Shown here: in pieces, positions 58,138-64,000 of the stretch
How the letters are laid out: each line of letters starts with the position of its first letter
Numbering within the stretch: the first letter of the stretch is position 1
NCBI RefSeq assembly: GCF_040802235.1
Contig: NC_133156.1
Location: 116,342,173 to 116,406,172 of the forward strand
Direction: 5' to 3'
DNA: 64,000 nucleotides
Source of the DNA: Manis javanica
Lineage: Eukaryota; Chordata; Mammalia; Pholidota; Manidae
Made by a program: the position numbers and the translations under genes
The notes under the pieces: generated by a model
What the model was told of the DNA's origin: nothing
Database searches by the model: none
Seen by the model: only the letters and a program-made list of their open reading frames with translations

Positions 58138-58929
58138 GTTTTAGAGAAATATTTCAGATATTTGAGTATTCTTTTCTTCTCCTGCACTAACAGTTTAGGC
58201 AAAAAAATCAGCTTAATTTGCTGTTTTTAAATACGAGCATCCAGCTCGTTCACTGATTCATTCACTGTTCATTCACTGATTCATTCATTCATCCATCAAA
58301 CATTTGAAAACCTGATATAAACAAGGTACTCTGCTTATGTCAGAAATAAGGATTTATAAGATAGATGGCCTTCCCTTCAAGGAGATATTCATCTAGTATG
58401 GAGGAATTTATACTATTTATTCTTATACCAAAGAAATTTACTCCCAAATTGGGTAGTAAGTATATATAAGCCTTTCTATAAATGTATATGAAGTAAGTTA
58501 GTGCATTTCCCCAAAACAAGATTAATGTTTGGCAATTAAAGATTAAAAGCAAATTTTATAGCTGATAACTGCTTCCCACCACCAGAGCCTCCAGTTTAAG
58601 GGTTGCATGTTGCCAGTGTTCCCTCAGGTCTCAGAATTTTTGCATTGACAGTACGGTTGGACTAAATCTCTTAAGAGTCCTGTCAACTCCTAGCATTGTA
58701 TGAATTAGGAATTAAGCCAGATTGTTTCCTAATCATCAGCTCATATTTTAACTCATGTCTAGATTTAATATGTAGTAATAATGTCTTAGTTTCTGGGCCA
58801 GTCTCCTATCCCTTTGGTCATTTAGAATATGATGCCTGAGTAAAGTCCTTTCTGCAAATTCTAGGGTCCTTCCTACTTAATACAGCTTTAAGAGTTTGGT
58901 CCTTCCCCTTTATAGAATTGTACTTTCTC

Positions 58930-59139
58930 TGTGCACATTTTTTTTTTTGAGAGGGCATCTCTCATTTATTGATAAATGGTTGTTAACAATAAAATTCAGT
59001 ATAGGGGGGTCAGTGCTCAATGTACAATCATTAATCCATCTCAAGTCTAATTCTCGTCAGTCTCCAATCTTCTGAAGCATAACGAACAAGTTCTTACATG
59101 GTGAACGAATTCTTACATAGTGTGCACATTTTTTTTTTT
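58930..59139 (-). mobile_element. short retroposon with 19-bp target duplication
   Basis: tgtgcaca followed by eleven T occurs at 58930-58948 and 59121-59139. The sequence between (gagagggcatctctcattta, aggggggtcagtgctcaatg, gaagcataacgaacaagttc) ends in a T-run on the left, so it was copied from RNA on the - strand. It looks like a truncated L1 3' end or SINE of a type I associate with pangolins. Confidence 0.65.
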
Positions 59140-60639
59140 ACCTCTAGGGTTTTTTTATGAACATTAATGAGTAAGTTTAACACTAGAATTCCAAATTTTC
59201 AGACAGCTGCTTTTGATACCCCTGTGACTTACTTGAGACTCTTCATCTCTTGTCTGCTACTTCAAGTGTCCTGAAAGAAGCACTAGGTCGGAAGTGGATG
59301 TGGCACAAGGAAAGTAACAGGATCTTGAATGTAGAGCTGTGTAATCTTGACATAAAAGTAAGCCATTTCCTTAAAATTCTAGCAACTGCTCCTAATTAAA
59401 TTGCAGTTTCCTTATTTTTCCTAATTGGTGGTAGAAGAAAATAGTTGACCTGTGGTTCCCCCCCACCTAGAATTATCATGAAGGCAGTAATCTGGTGATT
59501 ATGAACATCAACCCTCAAGTTTATCACCAGGGCTTTCGTTTATAATAAAAGCATTTCATTTTAATGTTTAGAAATAAAAGAGGAATTCATATTTTCTTTG
59601 CCCTAGTTCACCATTGTGCAGGCATCTATTGTATCTTAAGTGGGTTTTGAATAAGCGTCCCCTTGCCTCTTAAGTTTTTCACACCCTATTAAACTAGAAC
59701 CTCCAACCCATTTTAGCAACACCTTGTTAATCTTCAGGGTCTCATCTCAAGAGTTGCTTCCTCCCTGAAGCCTGCCCAGACCACCATACTCAGTAGTAGG
59801 CACTTTTCACCCTGTGTATTAATTCCCTATTCAGTCCTGCCAAATCATGGGGTTTGTTGCCCGCCTACTTCAATTCAGTACCACACTCACCAAGGCCTAC
59901 TGTTTTCATCCTCCCTGCCTTTTCCTGCCTTAAATGAGCCAACCTCAGAGCCTTTGATCTGTGTATCAGAAACCTTAGACCCTACTTCAGACTTTCTCTG
60001 TTCTGCCTTCTACTCCAGCCACAGCTGTGGTAACTGCCTCCATGCGGTCTTTGACCAGGATATCAGGACATGTTAGCACCTTATCTGGGTTCCTGCTATA
60101 CTTCCTTTCACTTCAGCCTCACTGATCGGACCCCCACAGAACTCATTCAATACCAACAATTTCACAGCCCAGAAGTGCAGAGGAGTTAGTGCCTATGTGG
60201 CTACCCCTTGACCAGTGGTTGATGCTTGCTGGTGGATAAATGCTTCCTTTCATCTCGGGCAGACAGTTCTGAGAAGCATTCCAGAAGGTTCCTCAGAAAA
60301 TGTTGCAGAATCAACTACCAGTTGCCTATGGCCAATTTGGCAATGCATCTTTATGTTGCTTTTCCTCTTTTGTGTTTCACAGCTTGCATCTCCTGCATCC
60401 TGGGATCATATAAATAACTTAGGTGCCAACTCTTGTCTCGGTCTGTTTGTTTTTGAGGATCTCGGCTAAGACAGTTGGTACCCAGAATAATCCTATAAAG
60501 GAGGCTTCAGGATAGGCTGTAGCTGGTGTATTTACCAGCCATGGTAATCACCCCATCGCTGCTAGTAGCATGATGACACCCCCCACTCCTACCACAAGAT
60601 GACCAACTTAGGAACCTATGAATATGTTACCTTGTACGG
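59140..60639. other. intergenic, nothing firmly recognised
   Basis: No gene is recognised. 59740-60000 contains L2-like phrases (agttgcttcctccctgaagc, ctgcccagacc), weakly supported. Confidence 0.35.
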
Positions 60640-61040
60640 CAAAAACAGGTGTGATTAAGGTTAAGGACCTTGAGATGAGATTATCCTAGATTGTCTGGAT
60701 AGGCCTAACCTAATCATATGGGTCTTTAAAAGCAGGGAGACTTTCGGAGCTGTGGTCAGAGGGAGACATGGCTGCAGAGGATGAGAGATGCAACATTGCA
60801 GGCTTTGAAGATGGAGGAAGGGAACCATGAGCCCAGGAATGTGGACAGCCCCCAGAAGCATGAAGCAAGGAAATGTGTTCTTTCCTAGAGCCTCCAGAAA
60901 GGAACCCAGTCCTGATTTTAGCCCACCTTGATTTTAGCCCAGCGAGACCCATGATGAACTTCTATTTCACAGAACTGTGAGGTAATAAATTTGTGTTTTA
61001 AGCCACTGTGTTTGTGGCAGTTTGTTACATCAATATAACA
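60640..61040 (+). repeat. MLT1-like MaLR LTR
   Basis: Blocks in MLT1 order: gattatcctagattgtctgg, cctaacctaatcatatgggt, ctttgaagatggaggaaggg, cctccagaaaggaacccag, ttgattttagcccagcgaga, gaggtaataaatttgtgttt, taagccactgtgtttgtggc. It is almost complete at the 3' end. Confidence 0.75.
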
Positions 61041-61449
61041 CCGAGGCCCTGCTGGTGAACAGGGCCTGGATGACCCCCGCTGTGCAGGAGCAGTGCAGTT
61101 ACCACCGGGATGCACCTCTAGGTATAGGAAGATGTCCTGAATCTTGTGGTTTCTATGGTACTTTGAACAGACTGGGGCAGTGATAAGGGGGATTTGGCTA
61201 GCTTTCATTAACTGTTCGGGACACCTGGGGGAAAATGACAGGCTATGTTAGCCAACTATCAATTCAAGGTGCACTGGGAGCGCACGGCCTTTGGAGCAAG
61301 GGTTAAGGAGAGCCTTATCTCCTGCAGCAGAAGGAAAACTACCTAAAACTGGCCCAGGATTGAACTGTAAAGCCAGCTGGGCTGCAAAGTAGATAAAATA
61401 CTCAGTCTTGACAATTCTTTAGCAAAGTCAGAGCCTGGATAGGAAGTGA

Positions 61450-64000
61450 GTGGGACAGGGGCCTAAGTAACAGTAGTGTGGCTGAGCCTGGAAACCAGAA
61501 TTCCCTCATGTGGGGCTGGTGGGAGCAGCTCATTCTTCCTTGCCTAAAGACCCTGCCGAGGGGTCTGGTGAGGCAGATGTCTGCAAGATCATGCTTGACG
61601 TCCTGGACACCATCTTCCAATATCCTTATTATTCTCCAAACCAAGAACTGGTTAGGTCTCAACACAGCCCAAGAAGAGAAATACAACTTCTGGGAGGAAA
61701 TAGCTTAGACACAGAGTGAAGGGAATTGCAGAACTTGGCTAGAATGCACTGTCAGGAAGCAGAGGAAATTGTGTACAGGTAGATCTTGAGGATGTTGGGC
61801 TGGGGCAGAAGCAGACGAAAGAATATTAGGATAAGGACGAGTTAGTTTATGATCAGGGGAACATTGGCCCATGACTTGCAGTCAAGGACACCTGAAGCTG
61901 GTCCTTCCTATAGCTGGAGTGGCTGCTGAGGCTTGGGCATGAGTATAGCGAAGAGTGAATAAGGTGGAGGTGGTGGAACCGCCATGGGATAGTATTAAGG
62001 AAAGAGTAGGGAAGTTCCAGGAGGTCTGAAAGTGAAGATGGGTTCATTATGTGAGAATGAAGAACTGTCTAACTAGGTTCCCTGGGAGGATACTGCCTTC
62101 ACAAAGTCAATAAGGAATGTACTACAGATGGGAGCAGCGTCTATGGAAAGCTCGTGACAGCTGGCCACCTCCGGGGTGGGGGCGTTGATGGTAGGAAATG
62201 CCACAGCACTGGGCATGCTACTATCAGTGGGGATAGTGGGATTCTCAAATGGGAGAGGCCAGTGTCATCACTTAAATGTCATGGGGACATGGATATAATG
62301 GACAGTAAGGCTGGAGTGGAAATCAAGCTTTGACCTGCAGGGCTTTGTGACAATGGCCAATGGATCACCAAGTTCTGAGTGAAAGCTGGCTGGAGTGTTA
62401 TCTGACTTATATAACAAAAAAAAGAAAGAAAAGAGGCAAGCTGGTGAGCAGAGGCTGGTGTCACCTGTCATTATGAGAAGATCATAGTCCCAGGTGCACA
62501 GTGATGGAGAGGCCAGGTCCTAAGGAAAAGCCCTGATGCCACAGGTATATACAGTATACCCACTCAGACTTCTTAAGGGTTGGCTAAAAGGAGCTGCCCT
62601 AGATGCCAGGGGACCCTCAATACCATTATGACCCTCTGTGTGGATGGGGGCTTTGGAAACCAGGAGTTCTGCTGGAGTTCTGGCCAAAGCCTTATCTCCT
62701 AATGAGTCCCATCCTGGGGTTCTTTTTCCAGTCTACAAGAATATATTTGGGTTAAATATATTTAGACCCCTGGCCTGCAGAGGAAGACCCATTAGGGGAG
62801 GAAGAGCCCCATGGAAACCTGTGAAACCATACCCTCTCCCTTGCCATGTTGGTAAATCATGAGCAATCATTTGAAGAGATGCAGCCATCAGTGTCACCAT
62901 CAAAAAATGTAAAGGACACTAAAGCAATGGGCTCCACCATAACCTTGTTTAGCATCCTAGCAAAAGTGGATGGATAGTGGGCTGCTGTTGGCCTGTGGTA
63001 GCTGCTAAGTTAGATGTTGTAGCTCTGCTGGAAGCCCCTAACATTGACAGGCACTGCCACTTTGGAAATGCATTCTCCATTTCCATCAGAAAGGAGGATC
63101 CAAAGCAGTTCACGTTCCTCTGGGTTGGGCAGCAATTCTCATACATCCTATTGCCCCACAGGCAATGTGAAATCTCCTGCTCTTACTCTGAAAGGACCTT
63201 GGTGATCTTGACATTCTGCAGACCACTGTGGTGGTGCACCGCATTGTAACAGCATGCTGGGTGGATTTGGCGGCAGAGGTGGAAAGTACTCCGTATGTCC
63301 TAGCAAAATGTGTGCTAGAGTGTGGGTGACAAACTCCGGAAAGAATCGGGCCTGCCACCCTGAGGAAGTATTTAGAGGACCAACGACCTGGGGCATGCCT
63401 GCATATATTCCTTCTACAGAGAAGGACCATTTGTACCACCTAGCAGTGAGACATAGGCACAGGGGTTAGTAGGCCTCCCTGGGGTTTGGAAGCACTATGT
63501 TGTACTTGGTATATTCCTCCAAAGGGCTGTTAGTTTCATGTGGACTCCACCCCCTACCCCTGACCCCAATCCCCCACCCCCACAAAGATCCAGGCTTCGG
63601 TGCAAACTGCATTGCTGCTCTAGCTGTATACATGGCAGTTAGGAATACTGTGTGCAGTCTCTGCAGCAGAGAACTACTCAGGCTCCAGGCATGCTACTGG
63701 GCCTGAGTAGAGACTTTGCACATGATTATGGGAGACTAAGGGACCAAACAAATGGAGCTGTCTCCTCATGAGCTGGGCATTAGCAGATCCATGGAGTCAT
63801 AAATTCAGATGGGCATGGCAGTGATTCACCTTTACTGGGACTGACATCTACTGAGGATGGGGATCACTGCTTCTGCCCACAGAGTACCCTCCAATTCAAT
63901 TGTGCTTTGACATAGACAATATCAGATCCATGGCCACAGTATCTCACAAAAATTTTGCCTCAAGGATTGCTTTTCTGTCAAAGGACACTTGACTATGAGA
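61450..64000 (+). pseudogene. decayed ERV pol remnant, runs off the window
   Basis: Frames from about 62,980 read like an ERV reverse transcriptase: FGNAFSISIRKEDPKQF, a broken catalytic region near 63,230, GPTTWG...IPSTEKDHLYHLA near 63,390, then ACYWA and ADPWSHK phrases near 63,690 and 63,780. These follow RT-to-connection order with many stops and shifts. 61,450-62,860 may be upstream gag/pro sequence of the same element, weakly supported. An old ERV family is likely; the exact name is unknown. Confidence 0.5.

Larger units (their letters stand above)
56497..58155 (+). other. HMGCS1: HMGCS1 3' UTR
   Basis: This follows the stop codon to the distal signal AATAAA at 58132-58137. The end is estimated 15-20 bases after it. 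Internal signals at 57296-57305 would give a shorter form. No coding potential is visible. Confidence 0.7.

Noticed and set aside
1-64000. CRISPR arrays, bacterial operons, tRNA or rRNA genes
   Set aside because: No regularly spaced repeats, ribosome binding sites or tRNA cloverleaf were seen. The sequence is mammalian nuclear DNA.

Overview
This is a stretch of placental-mammal nuclear DNA. Evidence: a ten-exon vertebrate gene with GT-AG introns, a CpG-island promoter, MIR and L2 relics, MaLR LTRs, L1 3' ends, and a recent betaretrovirus-type provirus. I see no Alu, no carnivore or artiodactyl tRNA-SINE and no other lineage SINE. Some L1-derived 3' ends and a short retroposon near 58.95-59.12 kb resemble sequences I associate with pangolins (Manis). 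I therefore suggest a laurasiatherian, possibly a pangolin. That rests on memory, not on a search.

Layout. 1-6.9 kb: no gene. It holds ancient MaLR-like LTR copies, two of them inverted around a MER5A-like element and one split by another LTR, followed by old L1 pieces. 6,898-14,919: one near-complete provirus on the + strand, 334-bp LTRs differing at two bases, 6-bp target duplication catctc, tRNA-Phe primer site, gag, pro with dUTPase and G-patch, pol and env. gag and env are open; pro and pol carry breaks. LTR ends, primer site and gene order resemble the IAP/IAPE group. 15-37.5 kb: no host gene found. It holds L1 3' ends, MIR and L2 copies (two MIR+L2 blocks look like an old local duplication), several LTRs, a solo LTR nested in an L1, and a decayed pol remnant on the - strand at about 33.8-35.1 kb.

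37.6-58.2 kb: HMGCS1, cytosolic HMG-CoA synthase, on the + strand. A CpG-island promoter has inverted CCAAT boxes, a CACCCCAC sterol-element-like site and a TATA box. It is followed by a noncoding exon 1, a 10.7-kb intron, nine coding exons totalling 1,563 nt (520 codons plus stop), and a 3' UTR with two poly(A) signals. The coding sequence looks intact, with Glu95, Cys129 and His264 present. 58.2-64 kb: intergenic, with a small retroposon flanked by a 19-bp duplication, an MLT1-like LTR, and a decayed + strand pol remnant running to the window edge.

The functional content is thus one housekeeping sterol-pathway gene. The most unusual item is the young provirus about 31 kb upstream of its promoter and in the same orientation.
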